Assembly (NCBI RefSeq): GCF_036416795.1
Contig: NZ_CP143867.1
Location: forward strand, 682,001-746,000
Reading direction: 5' to 3'
Origin: Bacteroides sp. MSB163
GTDB lineage: Bacteria > Bacteroidota > Bacteroidia > Bacteroidales > Bacteroidaceae
DNA: 64,000 nucleotides
The notes under the pieces are model-generated. The model worked only from the letters and a program-made list of their open reading frames with translations, searched no databases and was not told the origin of the DNA. Position numbers and translations under genes: made by a program. This document shows, in pieces, positions 8,616 through 17,950 of the stretch (its first letter is position 1; every line of letters starts with the position of its first letter).

Positions 8616-9698
8616 ATGGAACAACAATTTTCGAGAATAGCTGTTAAAGTTGGCAGCAATGTCTTGACACGCCGCGACGGTACTCTGGACGTAACACGTA
8701 TGTCTGCCTTAGTTGATCAGATAGCCGAACTGCATAAAACAGGAGTAGAAATTATACTTGTATCTTCCGGGGCCGTTGCTTCCGGACGTAGTGAAGTGCA
8801 TCCGACCAAAAAACTGGATAGCGTAGATCAACGCCAGCTATTCTCCGCCATAGGACAAGCCAAACTCATCAATCGTTACTACGAACTCTTTCGTGAACAT
8901 GGCATTACTGTAGGACAAGTACTGACAATGAAAGAGAATTTCGCAACCCGCAGGCATTACCTTAACCAAAAGAACTGTATGACGGTGATGTTAGAAAACG
9001 GAGTCATTCCTATTGTCAATGAAAACGATACGATTTCCGTAAGCGAGTTAATGTTTACGGATAATGATGAATTGTCCGGTCTGATTGCCTCTATGATGGA
9101 TGCACAGGCATTAATCATACTCAGCAATATCAATGGTATCTATAATGGTTCTCCTACCGATCCTGCCTCGGAAGTGATACGGGAGATAGACCAGGGCAAA
9201 GATCTGTCCTCCTATATTCAGACTTCCAAATCCAGTTTCGGACGTGGAGGTATGCTGACTAAAACCAATATTGCCCGCAAAGTAGCCGATGAAGGAATCA
9301 CCGTAATCATTGCCAATGGTAAATGCGATAATATCCTTGTCGATTTGATCCAACATCCCGAAAGTACTCTCTGCACCCGCTTTACGCCTTCTGCCGAACC
9401 TGTATCCAGTATAAAAAAATGGATTGCTCACAGTGAAGGGTTTGCCAAAGGTGAGTTGCACATCAACCAATGCGCTACCGAAGTGCTGAATTCAGATAAA
9501 GCAATCAGCATCCTGCCCGTCGGTATAACTGCCATTGAAGGAGAATTTGAAAAAGATGACATCGTGCGGATCATTGACTTCGAAGGAAATCCGGTAGGAG
9601 TAGGCAAAGCAAACTGCAACTCTGTTCAAGCCAAGGAAGCGATGGGGAAGCACGGGAAGAAACCTGTTGTACACTATGATTATCTATATATAGAATAA
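8616..9698 (+). CDS. proB: Glutamate 5-kinase
   Basis: A 360-residue two-domain enzyme. An amino-acid-kinase domain (about residues 5-255; VKVGSNVLT, LVSSGAVASG, NENDTISV, SSFGRGGMLTK) is followed by a C-terminal PUA domain (about 275-355; GELHINQCATEVL, KAISILPVGI). It phosphorylates glutamate, the first step of proline synthesis, and in studied bacteria is feedback-inhibited by proline. Its usual partner proA is not next door but at 53880, beyond the PUL. A bidirectional terminator follows. Confidence 0.95.
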   Translation: MEQQFSRIAVKVGSNVLTRRDGTLDVTRMSALVDQIAELHKTGVEIILVSSGAVASGRSEVHPTKKLDSVDQRQLFSAIGQAKLINRYYELFREHGITVGQVLTMKENFATRRHYLNQKNCMTVMLENGVIPIVNENDTISVSELMFTDNDELSGLIASMMDAQALIILSNINGIYNGSPTDPASEVIREIDQGKDLSSYIQTSKSSFGRGGMLTKTNIARKVADEGITVIIANGKCDNILVDLIQHPESTLCTRFTPSAEPVSSIKKWIAHSEGFAKGELHINQCATEVLNSDKAISILPVGITAIEGEFEKDDIVRIIDFEGNPVGVGKANCNSVQAKEAMGKHGKKPVVHYDYLYIE

Positions 9699-9717
9699 AC
9701 AAACCCATTAAATATGA

Positions 9718-9755
9718 GATTCCCTATTCACATCATTGAATGTGAACAGGGAATC
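9718..9755. terminator. Bidirectional hairpin between convergent proB and the SGNH esterase gene
   Basis: A stem of 16 bp per arm (GATTCCCTATTCACAT, 9718-9733; ATGTGAACAGGGAATC, 9740-9755) has one G-U type mismatch and a 6-bp loop. It lies between convergent stops at 9698 and 9826. T runs are modest on both sides. Confidence 0.65.
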
Positions 9756-9825
9756 ATCTTGTTTAGTGATTTGAGAAATTCTGATACTGAGTTGATGAGA
9801 GAAGAATCACTCCCCAATTACACTC

Positions 9826-11301
9826 TTAGTTTCCTAATACGCTTATTTGATCATTCTCTGCAGGCAATTTATAATAAAAGCCTACACTAAAGTTATATAG
9901 TGGATATTTCTTTCCATAAATCACTCTTCCTTTTTGGTCTTTCGGCTCATAATCAGGACGAAGTCTTGTCTCAAAACTATCGCGTGGATGAATAAAAGTA
10001 CCATCTTTCTGTACCTCATCCAAATCTTCATACTTAAAGAAAGCCTTGTACGGATCGCTATCGCGCAAATTTCCATGCCCTTGCAATCCATCTTTTCCCT
10101 TCGGACGGTCTTCTATAAATGAACGGGTACCGGCATATACCACTATGACATCTCCAACTAAAGGTTGCTCACAGGTTAACACCACATCATCACCATCTAT
10201 CTCTACCTGTTTAATGATTTGTTTGTTTTCTTGACGATAATCACGCAAGTATACCTCAAAACCATAATCCTTGATCTTAGGTATCAAATACGTATCAAAT
10301 ACCAATGGACGAACCGGCACATGGTACTTGATACGTATTTGAGTGGGAAGTGTTTCTCTCGCAATTGCCGTAGGTTGCAACGGCTGAAAGGGTTTGCCCT
10401 GCACTTGAGATTGATAATACACTTTTCCCAACATCTCGCCAAACCAGCGATATCCATTGCCGTCAAGATGCCCACCTCGGTCAGTCATCGGATAAATAGG
10501 CCCCGCACAGATAATATCATCATATTCGTTAGCCGCTTCCAATTGAGCCATCGAAATTGAAAGTGTATCACGCATATATTGTGCTCCCGTCTGATAAGTG
10601 ATAAATACCGGCTTATGGAGTTGGCCATACTGTTGCAGTATGTCTTTTTGCATATTATTCTTTATATTCACAAGCAGTTTCTTATACTCCCGTTTATCAG
10701 TCGTATTAGGCACATTAGCGCGTAGTCCCTTTTCCGGATTCGGATCATAGTTGAACTCACCTTGCATCCAGAAAATTGCAGGACAACAGATTTTCGCATC
10801 TTCCCGGGCAGCTACCCGGGCTGCCGATTGTAATGATGTTACAAACTCTTTATACGCTGTACGTGTCTCCGACTCCTTGGAGAGTTCTTCTACACTTGCT
10901 CCGCTCACTCCTACCGAAGTAGCCAAAATACGGGGCATCTTGGGTTGTTTCAACCGAAGGTGATTGACAGCTCCCAGTAAAGGACATTCGGCTATAGTGC
11001 CGGCTCGCCTGCTTTTGAAGTGCTTTTCATGAGCGAAAACTTCGGAAACGGTTCCCACCAATGGTTCAAACTTAAGTTCTCCGGTATTTCCATAGTTTAT
11101 CCACACTTGGTTGCCCAGCATGTAATTACCTTTGAAATGTTCCGTTGAAATAACCGGATAGGACTGATGTCCCGTTGACAGGCTCTGTCCATTCATAATA
11201 AACTGTATAAATACTTTATCCTTATCCTTCCCGGAAGCAAACAGAGAAGTACAGCAAAATAATATACTGCACAGCTCAATTACAATTATTGCAGTTCTCA
11301 T
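9826..11301 (-). CDS. Secreted SGNH esterase, sialate O-acetylesterase-like
   Basis: A 491-residue protein with a signal peptide (cleavage near SLFASG). The block-I motif MNGQSLSTGH (Ser40 as likely nucleophile), the segment FWMQGEFNYDP, and GGHLDGNGYRWFGEML (block V with candidate catalytic His) place it among SGNH hydrolases of the carbohydrate-esterase/SASA type. The C-terminal ~150 residues form an extra beta-rich region. The likely role is removal of acyl groups from the target glycan. It is the last gene of the minus-strand PUL and ends against proB. Confidence 0.7.
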   Translation of the reverse strand: MRTAIIVIELCSILFCCTSLFASGKDKDKVFIQFIMNGQSLSTGHQSYPVISTEHFKGNYMLGNQVWINYGNTGELKFEPLVGTVSEVFAHEKHFKSRRAGTIAECPLLGAVNHLRLKQPKMPRILATSVGVSGASVEELSKESETRTAYKEFVTSLQSAARVAAREDAKICCPAIFWMQGEFNYDPNPEKGLRANVPNTTDKREYKKLLVNIKNNMQKDILQQYGQLHKPVFITYQTGAQYMRDTLSISMAQLEAANEYDDIICAGPIYPMTDRGGHLDGNGYRWFGEMLGKVYYQSQVQGKPFQPLQPTAIARETLPTQIRIKYHVPVRPLVFDTYLIPKIKDYGFEVYLRDYRQENKQIIKQVEIDGDDVVLTCEQPLVGDVIVVYAGTRSFIEDRPKGKDGLQGHGNLRDSDPYKAFFKYEDLDEVQKDGTFIHPRDSFETRLRPDYEPKDQKGRVIYGKKYPLYNFSVGFYYKLPAENDQISVLGN

Positions 11302-11326
11302 TTTTTTAATATATAATATATGTGAT

Positions 11327-11358
11327 AAGAATAGATAATTTGTGGATTATCTATTCTT
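11327..11358. terminator. Perfect 13-bp hairpin between the ceramidase-like and SGNH esterase genes
   Basis: AAGAATAGATAAT (11327-11339) and ATTATCTATTCTT (11346-11358) pair perfectly around TTGTGG. It lies 30 bp after the minus-strand stop at 11389 and before the next start at 11301. The stem is AT-rich, so termination strength is uncertain. Confidence 0.5.
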
Positions 11359-11388
11359 GTCGATCATTCATTTAAATATATCCACACT

Positions 11389-12669
11389 TTACTTAAAGAA
11401 TATGCTTGCACGCTGGTCATTGAGTATATACAAGTTTTCTAAATGCTTGTTGATGATGGCTTCGCCACCTCCTACTTGTATACGATTACCACCCTCGGCA
11501 CCAAACCCTCCCAATGCCGCTGAACGTACATCGGCTACATAACCAGGTGAACGTCCTTTTACATACGTATAACCAAAAAAGAGAGGAGTCACATCGGCCA
11601 GCCTGGCTTTCGCCTTCCATTCCAATTGAAGTTGTACGAACATTTCACCAGGGCAAACGGCTATTGCAAAGTCATTAATGAGGAATGTGGCGATATGGAC
11701 ATTTACCTTACGGTTTTTGTCTCCACGAGTAGAGAATTGTAACGAGTCTGTACGCATTTTAAAAGAAGTGTTATCACTGGAGGCATGTAATGCGTTGGCC
11801 AGTTTAATCACTTCGATGCCAAGCAGTTCTCCTGTGCGCTGAATGGGCTTGTAATCTGTTTTGATAGGATCATTGGGCCCGGAACGTCGCCGGCTAATCA
11901 TCAACCCTTCTACATTACCGCCGCCACCGGCTACAAAGAGACAGATAGCTTTGTTATCAAACGCTTCTTCCACCTTCTTACAAGCAAATCCAGGATAGTC
12001 GGCCGAAATTTCATAACTAAAACAACCAAGGTCTGCATGCATGGCATAGCTCATAACAATGGCACGGGCATTGCCTTGCATATCTTCTACTTTGATTACG
12101 CCTACTTCGGGGTCAACCGGACCGAAAGGTATCCGTTCGGGGTTTTCTACATTGTAATGCTCATCGCCCACCCACGATTCGCGAGCCTTACCGTCTTTAC
12201 GGATAATGAGGCGATTGAAACCCAATTGCGGAAACGTACGCGTACCAGCCGAGATACGTGCAGGGAACATATTACCGATTGCTTCGCCCACTACCTTAAT
12301 GATGCACTCTTCAAAGAACGGAGTGTTGTCAGGTTTCTTTTCACGAGGCCTGGCATCAGCCATGTTAGGGTCTTCATGAGTATGCGAAGCACAGATCAAC
12401 AATTGCGTGATACCATATTTCTCTTTGCAGATATTGGCCACGCGATCGCTATAAAAATTGGCCAAATCGACAGATACTTGCGCTACACGCATATCACCTA
12501 TCTCCATCACAAGAGCACGCGCATACACAGAGTCGTGTAGAGGGATGTTTTGTTTCGGAGTAATGTTTATTTTAGCCGTTCCGGCCATTAGCTGTCCTTC
12601 GGCAGCTTTGAGTGTGCCCGATAGGGAAAGACACCCACAGAGCAGGATGAAAAGGAATGCTTTTTTCAT
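11389..12669 (-). CDS. Neutral/alkaline ceramidase-like secreted hydrolase
   Basis: A 426-residue secreted protein with a signal peptide. It starts its mature part with MAGTAKINITP, the hallmark N-terminal motif of the neutral ceramidase family. Candidate zinc ligands are His96/His98 in ASHTHEDPN, a His in SYAMHADLG, and Glu in CPGEMFVQL, matching the metal-site segments of that family. At 426 residues it is shorter than true ceramidases (about 650 or more) and lacks their C-terminal domain. Inside a PUL it may act on an amide or ester substituent rather than ceramide; the substrate is unknown. Confidence 0.7.
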   Translation of the reverse strand: MKKAFLFILLCGCLSLSGTLKAAEGQLMAGTAKINITPKQNIPLHDSVYARALVMEIGDMRVAQVSVDLANFYSDRVANICKEKYGITQLLICASHTHEDPNMADARPREKKPDNTPFFEECIIKVVGEAIGNMFPARISAGTRTFPQLGFNRLIIRKDGKARESWVGDEHYNVENPERIPFGPVDPEVGVIKVEDMQGNARAIVMSYAMHADLGCFSYEISADYPGFACKKVEEAFDNKAICLFVAGGGGNVEGLMISRRRSGPNDPIKTDYKPIQRTGELLGIEVIKLANALHASSDNTSFKMRTDSLQFSTRGDKNRKVNVHIATFLINDFAIAVCPGEMFVQLQLEWKAKARLADVTPLFFGYTYVKGRSPGYVADVRSAALGGFGAEGGNRIQVGGGEAIINKHLENLYILNDQRASIFFK

Positions 12670-12758
12670 GATTAAAATGTTATTATTTGGTTAATATTCT
12701 AATGCCAAAGACGTATACCCCAAATGGTAACTTTGTTAACCCCACACAGTAACTCCAT

Positions 12759-12898
12759 TTACATACTGAGGTAAAGGTCGTTACAATAAGTGGTAAAGAG
12801 CGTTACAATAAGTGGTAAAGGTCGTTACATACTGAGGTAAATGCTTTTACATCGTGAGGTGAATAGTCGGTAAACGTTACATACTGATAATCAACCAA
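12759..12898. repeat. Tandem array with 22-bp period (TTAC...GGTAAA units)
   Basis: At least five units start at 12759, 12781, 12803, 12825 and 12847, each 22 bp, based on TTACATACTGAGGTAAAGGTCG or TTACAATAAGTGGTAAAGGTCG. After an extra 8 bp a partial unit starts at 12877. Alternating TTAC and GTAA give each unit partial dyad symmetry. It lies in the 240-bp gap before the ceramidase-like gene. Confidence 0.85.
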
Positions 12899-12909
12899 CT
12901 ATTTAATAT

Positions 12910-13440
12910 TCATTTCCTTATTATTCTAATTCTTTCTTGAGGTTTATTCTCCTTGAACAATAGCATATTGCTTATAATGGGATCATAAAGTATTCCTTGA
13001 TCCGATGCGACCATTAAGGTTTCATACTTTTTAGCATTAAAATCCCAAGTCAGTTTGATTAGTTGTACAGGAGGCACAATTACACCATTGACATAAGCAA
13101 ACAAAGGTTTCACCGATCGGTCATATTGCTCAGGATACGATTGTTGAATATCTTTCAATTTGAAAAATTTACGTTTGCCACTTTCATCGAATAAGCCATA
13201 ACTATCCGGAGCGAAAAGTTTATTTTTGAGTTTTTCTACCTCATCCGCGGTCCTTATTTCTTCCACATATTCATAACTTTGAAGCAGTGGATAATTTAAT
13301 TCATCCATTTGCTGTGCATTCTGTTGAATAGCATTCAATTGCATCTTCCAAACTGAGATACTATCACTTTGCGCCTGTATTTCTAATGTAAAAAAATGCA
13401 TCAACGCCATAGAAACTAATAATGAAAACATCTTTTTCAT
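12910..13440 (-). CDS. Secreted protein of unknown function
   Basis: A 176-residue protein with a signal peptide (EIQAQ|SDSIS). The mature part is Gln-rich and helical near its start (VWKMQLNAIQQNAQQMDELN), followed by a mixed region containing VKPLFAYVNGVIVPPVQLIK. I do not recognise a family. Its promoter carries the same 11-bp phased repeats as the main PUL promoters, so it probably belongs to the regulon. Confidence 0.6.
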   Translation of the reverse strand: MKKMFSLLVSMALMHFFTLEIQAQSDSISVWKMQLNAIQQNAQQMDELNYPLLQSYEYVEEIRTADEVEKLKNKLFAPDSYGLFDESGKRKFFKLKDIQQSYPEQYDRSVKPLFAYVNGVIVPPVQLIKLTWDFNAKKYETLMVASDQGILYDPIISNMLLFKENKPQERIRIIRK

Positions 13441-13459
13441 GTGTACAAGTATTTTTTGC

Positions 13460-13517
13460 TAAAGATAGCGGCTGAAGATTAACATAAGCTATAAAAAAGA
13501 CTTAATCATTGATTAAA
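13460..13517 (-). promoter_or_regulatory. PUL-type promoter with 11-bp phased repeats, before the 176-residue secreted protein
   Basis: On the minus strand the -7 box is TATCTTTA (13467-13460). Plus-strand hexamers CTTAAT (13501-13506) and ATTAAA (13512-13517) start 34 and 45 bp above the upper end of the -7 box, an 11-bp period. The surrounding bases AAAAAAGACTTAAT-N4-GATTAAAATT are nearly identical to those at 40852-40881. Confidence 0.7.
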
Positions 13518-13590
13518 ATTGAATCATTTTAATTAATAACGCAAATCTGCAGTTGAATTTAACTCCTTCCGGAACGGTTATGAATTAATT

Positions 13591-13680
13591 CACCACAGAG
13601 TAACACAGGGTATCACAGAGTTTAATCAGTTTGAAATCAAAAGAATAGAACTCCGTGATACTCTGTGTTACTCTGTGGTG
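13591..13680. repeat. 90-bp palindromic element, copy 1
   Basis: Arms of 30 bp (13591-13620, 13651-13680) pair with two mismatches around a 30-bp AT-rich centre. The termini are CACCACAGAG and CTCTGTGGTG. It is preceded by ACGGTTATGAAT, as is the second copy at 53412-53501. It resembles a REP/MITE-like dispersed repeat and lies between the GH38 gene and the small secreted-protein gene. Confidence 0.8.
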
Positions 13681-13732
13681 AAAACTCCTTTTTTTTCCGT
13701 TATGAAATATTTTCGACATCTCCTCTACCATC

Positions 13733-16700
13733 TCAACGATGACGAGAAGCAGTTACAGGTTCAGTTGTATATTCCACTTTCACAGTTTCATGAGGCAAGG
13801 CACGTATCTCTGCCGCAGGTCTTGTGTCATCGTTCGAATTATCGGAAAGGGTTACTGCAAAAAGAGCTACTCCCGCATCCTTCGGTAAAATCAGAGTCCT
13901 GGCATCCGAAGTTATATCAAGGCAGATTTTATACAAATAAGTATAAATATAGGACTCATTACCACCCGCCCGACTACTGTGGCGATGGGTTCCGACATAA
14001 GCTATCGAAGCATCCTTCATATAACCTTCACTTTCACCCTTCCAACCCCACTGACCTATAAATCCTGAATAAAAAGGTATATTGAAGCTGTAATCTTTTC
14101 CATCTACTTGAAACGAAGCCTTGCGGTCACCGTGTGACGAGGTCACCAGCAAGTAACATTTCGTATATCCGTGTTTCTCAGGAAGGGTTATCGTTTGCCC
14201 GTCGCAACGGATACAGTTATAGTCGGCAGGATTATTTTCCATTCGGAATGTTATTCCCCCGGCTTCCACCACATCCGGCATCAATTCAGCAGCAAAAGAA
14301 TTACCCTCTCCGTCAAAATCTCCCGACATACTGAACTCGTCCATTGTAAGAGCACTCGCATTACATTCAATATCTATAGAATGATTTTCAGGCATCTCAA
14401 GACTTGCATTTTCCTTAAGCCGCACGCTGAAAGTGCGTGGTTGGAAAGCTGTTCCGCTAAAAACGACTTTATTATCCTCATATTTTGTCTCACCGACATA
14501 CTCCTCAATACCATTCACCTCGCATGCACTTTCCACTGTACTTGCGAAAATAATTTCCGCATTTTCAAAATCCTTTCCATAAATTTCGTTCACCCTTACA
14601 ATGTAACTCTTACCGTCCTCCGCTTTCTTTACAGCCTTTATCGCTACACCGGGCATATTGGTCTTGACGAACGAGAACTTGCGTCCCAACGTTCCTGCAT
14701 GTTTCGGAGTGGTGAAAGAAAGCAAGGGCTGATTGAATGCTTCAGCTTTCCATGCAGTCCCCGCTTCTGTTATATCAGATTTATGTCCATATATGGAATA
14801 GCTAAAAGTATGATGACCAATATCCAAATGTTCTTGATGAGCCATATTGGGATCCTTGCCTACTGCCGGAGTGTTCAAGAGAGTAAGCCTCAACGTATGA
14901 TTGTCCGGTTTGTCCCATCCGTATTTACTGTCGTTCATCACAGAAATACCATAACTACCATCGGCAGACGTTATGTCGGCCCATTGCTGGGCTACCACTT
15001 CATATTTGTTATCAGTATTGTTGTTGCGTTCGATATAGCCTATGCCAAGGTCGTATGTAGCCATTTCATTCGACACATTCATTGGAAACTCGGCTTTAAG
15101 AAGGGTATTCCTTTCGTTCCAGTCTATCTCGTTACGAATATCTATCCGGTCATCCTGTCCACCTTCCGTAAGACTTATATATTGTACGAAGCTGGAAGTG
15201 CCGTAAGTACGTTTCACTTTGAGCGAAGCACGTACCGGTCCGTTTTCCGCCACGGAAATCTCAACGTTACTATCTACCGGCAACGGTGTCTGGTCAATCG
15301 TTTTCTTGAACAGCTCCCATGCCGGCCATGTGCGCGATTCGCTGGGGGTGAAAAGCGCAAGACGGAAAGCCTTACCAGATTCCACCAACTCACGCCCGTC
15401 GCGTTTATCAGTTATCGAAGCGATGTCTCCGTTCTTGTCCAGTACAACTTTATAAATCGAATTCTCCACCACATTGCCTTCGGCTTTCAACCGCTTAGTA
15501 CCGGACATTTTTCCGCTACGCACATCGTAGACCGAAAAGCTTACCGGATCCATATCTGCCGGAAAAAGCACGGTGGCTTTACCGTTCTCCCATAAAAGAA
15601 GTTGCCCGGAAACCTTTTTTCCATTGGGAGTACCAACTATTATGTCTTTCGGTCTCGAAGCCATGTCCACTGTGGCTGTAACTATATCACAACGGCTTTG
15701 GGCAACAGGATTGTAAACCACAACCGAAGCGCCTCTTGTCCGCGTATCAAGTGCCCTACTTACCGCACCGACCGCACCTGCAGTGATTTCCGCAAATTCC
15801 GACTGGGAAATAAGTTCATCATTCCATGAGAAAGTATAAACTGCCGGAATACTTGTACCCGTCAGGTCATCATGGAATTGATGCCACAAAAACCTCTGCC
15901 ACGATTCACGTAACGACTCTTCGGGGTATGCCGCCCCTCCCAACCATTCAGCCACCACTGAGGCTCTTTCAGCAGCATCAGCCAACTGTTCGTTGCGACG
16001 GTTGAAAAGTTTCATGGCTGCTTGAGATGTATAACAGCCCGTCGCATGCACATCCATAAGTAACTCTCCCTTGAAAACAGGCAGTTCCGGATGCTTCTCA
16101 AAAGGATAATAATCATCAAACAACTGTCCCGAACGTGCACTTATCACCTGCACCGGTCCCTCACCCTTCATTCCTGTTTCGACCGATCTTACGGAAGCGA
16201 TTGTAGGCGAACCTCCACGGTCTCCGGCTCCATAATAATGGTAGACGGTATTATTAAGACCGTTTTTACCTAAATCTATCAGTTTACCATTGTTGCTCAA
16301 CTCTTGTCCATCAAATCTTGAAACGTAGTCTTGGGCATGCGGCACAGCCATTATGCGCGAACCGTCTATACCTTCCCACAACCCGAGCATGAACGGCAGT
16401 TTGCGATTACCATAAAACGGCAGTTTACGATGCTGGAGCTTCTGCGTGGAAAAACCAATGATACCAGAATGAGCAGCTATCGTCGGCAAGGTGTACCCGA
16501 AACCAAAACAATCGGGAAGAAAAATATCATTTGATTTTTTACCAAATTCCTTCTTGAAAAATTCTTGTCCGTAAAGAAGATTACGAAAGAATGATTCCGG
16601 TGAAGGTATATTAGGATCAGTAGAATCCCACGAACTCCCCGAAATATTCCAACGGCCTGCCTTTATATAATTTTTCAGCCGTTCATATTCAACCGGATAA

Positions 16701-16951
16701 TACTCTTTAGTCCATTTGTAACGAACCGCTCCTTCGAAATTGAAAATATAACCGGGGTAATGATCTATCAACCAAAAATTCTGAGTGAGTGTACGGTATA
16801 AATAATGGTCAATGGTTGTCTGTACAGTCCATAACCACTGTGTATCAAGATGGGTGTTGGAAACCATGTATGCCTTATACGCCTTCTGCGCATCCACATG
16901 GGTACTTATGCCCAACGCAAACAACAGGGAAAAAATCAGTTTTTTCATCAT
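13733..16951 (-). CDS. GH38 alpha-mannosidase, secreted
   Basis: A 1072-residue protein with a signal peptide (HVDAQ|KAY). The catalytic domain begins at once with MVSNTHLDTQWLW (zinc ligands His34 and Asp36). SWDSTDPNIPSPES supplies Asp112, the expected nucleophile and third ligand, and LPDCFGFGYTLP lies near the active site. Downstream are the GH38 helical bundle and large beta domains, plus an added C-terminal beta region. GH38 enzymes cleave terminal alpha-linked mannose with retention and need zinc. No phased repeats are visible upstream, so it may use its own weak promoter. Confidence 0.88.
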   Translation of the reverse strand: MMKKLIFSLLFALGISTHVDAQKAYKAYMVSNTHLDTQWLWTVQTTIDHYLYRTLTQNFWLIDHYPGYIFNFEGAVRYKWTKEYYPVEYERLKNYIKAGRWNISGSSWDSTDPNIPSPESFFRNLLYGQEFFKKEFGKKSNDIFLPDCFGFGYTLPTIAAHSGIIGFSTQKLQHRKLPFYGNRKLPFMLGLWEGIDGSRIMAVPHAQDYVSRFDGQELSNNGKLIDLGKNGLNNTVYHYYGAGDRGGSPTIASVRSVETGMKGEGPVQVISARSGQLFDDYYPFEKHPELPVFKGELLMDVHATGCYTSQAAMKLFNRRNEQLADAAERASVVAEWLGGAAYPEESLRESWQRFLWHQFHDDLTGTSIPAVYTFSWNDELISQSEFAEITAGAVGAVSRALDTRTRGASVVVYNPVAQSRCDIVTATVDMASRPKDIIVGTPNGKKVSGQLLLWENGKATVLFPADMDPVSFSVYDVRSGKMSGTKRLKAEGNVVENSIYKVVLDKNGDIASITDKRDGRELVESGKAFRLALFTPSESRTWPAWELFKKTIDQTPLPVDSNVEISVAENGPVRASLKVKRTYGTSSFVQYISLTEGGQDDRIDIRNEIDWNERNTLLKAEFPMNVSNEMATYDLGIGYIERNNNTDNKYEVVAQQWADITSADGSYGISVMNDSKYGWDKPDNHTLRLTLLNTPAVGKDPNMAHQEHLDIGHHTFSYSIYGHKSDITEAGTAWKAEAFNQPLLSFTTPKHAGTLGRKFSFVKTNMPGVAIKAVKKAEDGKSYIVRVNEIYGKDFENAEIIFASTVESACEVNGIEEYVGETKYEDNKVVFSGTAFQPRTFSVRLKENASLEMPENHSIDIECNASALTMDEFSMSGDFDGEGNSFAAELMPDVVEAGGITFRMENNPADYNCIRCDGQTITLPEKHGYTKCYLLVTSSHGDRKASFQVDGKDYSFNIPFYSGFIGQWGWKGESEGYMKDASIAYVGTHRHSSRAGGNESYIYTYLYKICLDITSDARTLILPKDAGVALFAVTLSDNSNDDTRPAAEIRALPHETVKVEYTTEPVTASRHR

Positions 16952-16997
16952 ATCAAATTAATAGTACATGACAGTTTAACTCTCATAAACGAAACCA

Positions 16998-17029
16998 GCC
17001 ATAAGCCGAGTTTTAATCGGACTTATGGC
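16998..17029 (-). terminator. Hairpin after the SusCD lipoprotein operon
   Basis: GCCATAAG-CCGA (16998-17010) pairs with TCGG-A-CTTATGGC (17017-17029) around a TTTTAA loop, 37 bp beyond the minus-strand stop at 17066. It probably ends the 24660-17066 operon. The T tract is weak. Confidence 0.6.
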
Positions 17030-17065
17030 AGGTTAACTAATTAGAGATCTATGTTCTGTTGCTTT

Positions 17066-17938
17066 TTATCGCATCATTTTAATGGTCAGTGTAACATTTC
17101 CACCCACACCTGACGTTAATGATTCAACAAACATCATACCTCGAACAGAGTTATCTTCATTCTTAAACAGATAAGCCATGCCCTCATTCACCGTAGCCGT
17201 ACTAAAGGTAGCGTATTCAATCATATTGAGATTGCGCATCAACGCGTCATTCGTCATATTATCAAACACACTCTTAGTGATGGGTTTTCCCTTTACAGCC
17301 GGTACACTCACGAAACTGGTAATGTAGCCTGCTTTGTAATCGGGCAAAATATTCTGCAGAATCAAGTCAGACGGAGAAACGAACAGGATCTCTTTTTTAC
17401 CTATGTTATAGCCGAAACAGAATCCTTGAGGGTTCTTCATTGCTTTCATTTCAGACACTGTATACACTTTTTTGTCCTCAAATGAGAAGAAAAAGCCTAA
17501 GTAAGGATTATATTGCGCCCCCAAAGTCACGGTATAGGTATCAATGGGCTTAGCTATAAGATAGTGAAACGGAGTAGACACTGTATTACCTACTTGGTCA
17601 GTCACCATAAAAGAAACGTCAAAATCCTCCGTTTTACCTTCAAGCGGCACAGCTAACTTGAATATCCGAGAGATACTATCTCCTAAAATATCAGATGTCA
17701 TCACAGAATCTCCCATGGTAAAGGACCGGAATTTTTGCTGGGCATATATTCTACCAACAATGGTATCCACCTTCGCTTCCGGATCATCGGTCAGAGAGAA
17801 ATCACTCGGATCTATCACATACGTATTTACATCATTATTGAAAAAAATGTATGGAGGCATCGGTGGAAGCGGACCTTCTTCTTCGCATGCAATCAATAAC
17901 AACGGCAAAAAGAATAGTGCTATAAAATATTTTTTCAT
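17066..17938 (-). CDS. PUL surface lipoprotein of unknown family
   Basis: A 290-residue lipoprotein (lipobox LLLIAC, Cys18, followed by the acidic EEEG of surface-exported Bacteroides lipoproteins). The mature protein is beta-rich with no catalytic motif I recognise. Its place at the 3' end of the SusC/SusD operon, 12 bp after a small lipoprotein gene, suggests a cell-surface glycan-binding role like SusE/SusF. That role is inference from position. Confidence 0.6.
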   Translation of the reverse strand: MKKYFIALFFLPLLLIACEEEGPLPPMPPYIFFNNDVNTYVIDPSDFSLTDDPEAKVDTIVGRIYAQQKFRSFTMGDSVMTSDILGDSISRIFKLAVPLEGKTEDFDVSFMVTDQVGNTVSTPFHYLIAKPIDTYTVTLGAQYNPYLGFFFSFEDKKVYTVSEMKAMKNPQGFCFGYNIGKKEILFVSPSDLILQNILPDYKAGYITSFVSVPAVKGKPITKSVFDNMTNDALMRNLNMIEYATFSTATVNEGMAYLFKNEDNSVRGMMFVESLTSGVGGNVTLTIKMMR

Positions 17939-17950
17939 ATTGCTTACTCT

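Noticed and set aside
12759..12898. CRISPR array
   Set aside because: Same reason: no spacer-repeat alternation and no cas genes.
14171..15595. Long plus-strand open frame (474 codons) opposite the GH38 gene
   Set aside because: Antisense shadow of a clear GH38 coding region; the protein shows no family features.
16955..17000. Possible phased-repeat promoter before the GH38 gene
   Set aside because: A weak -7 (TTAATTTG) is present but no hexamer pair at the expected distance.
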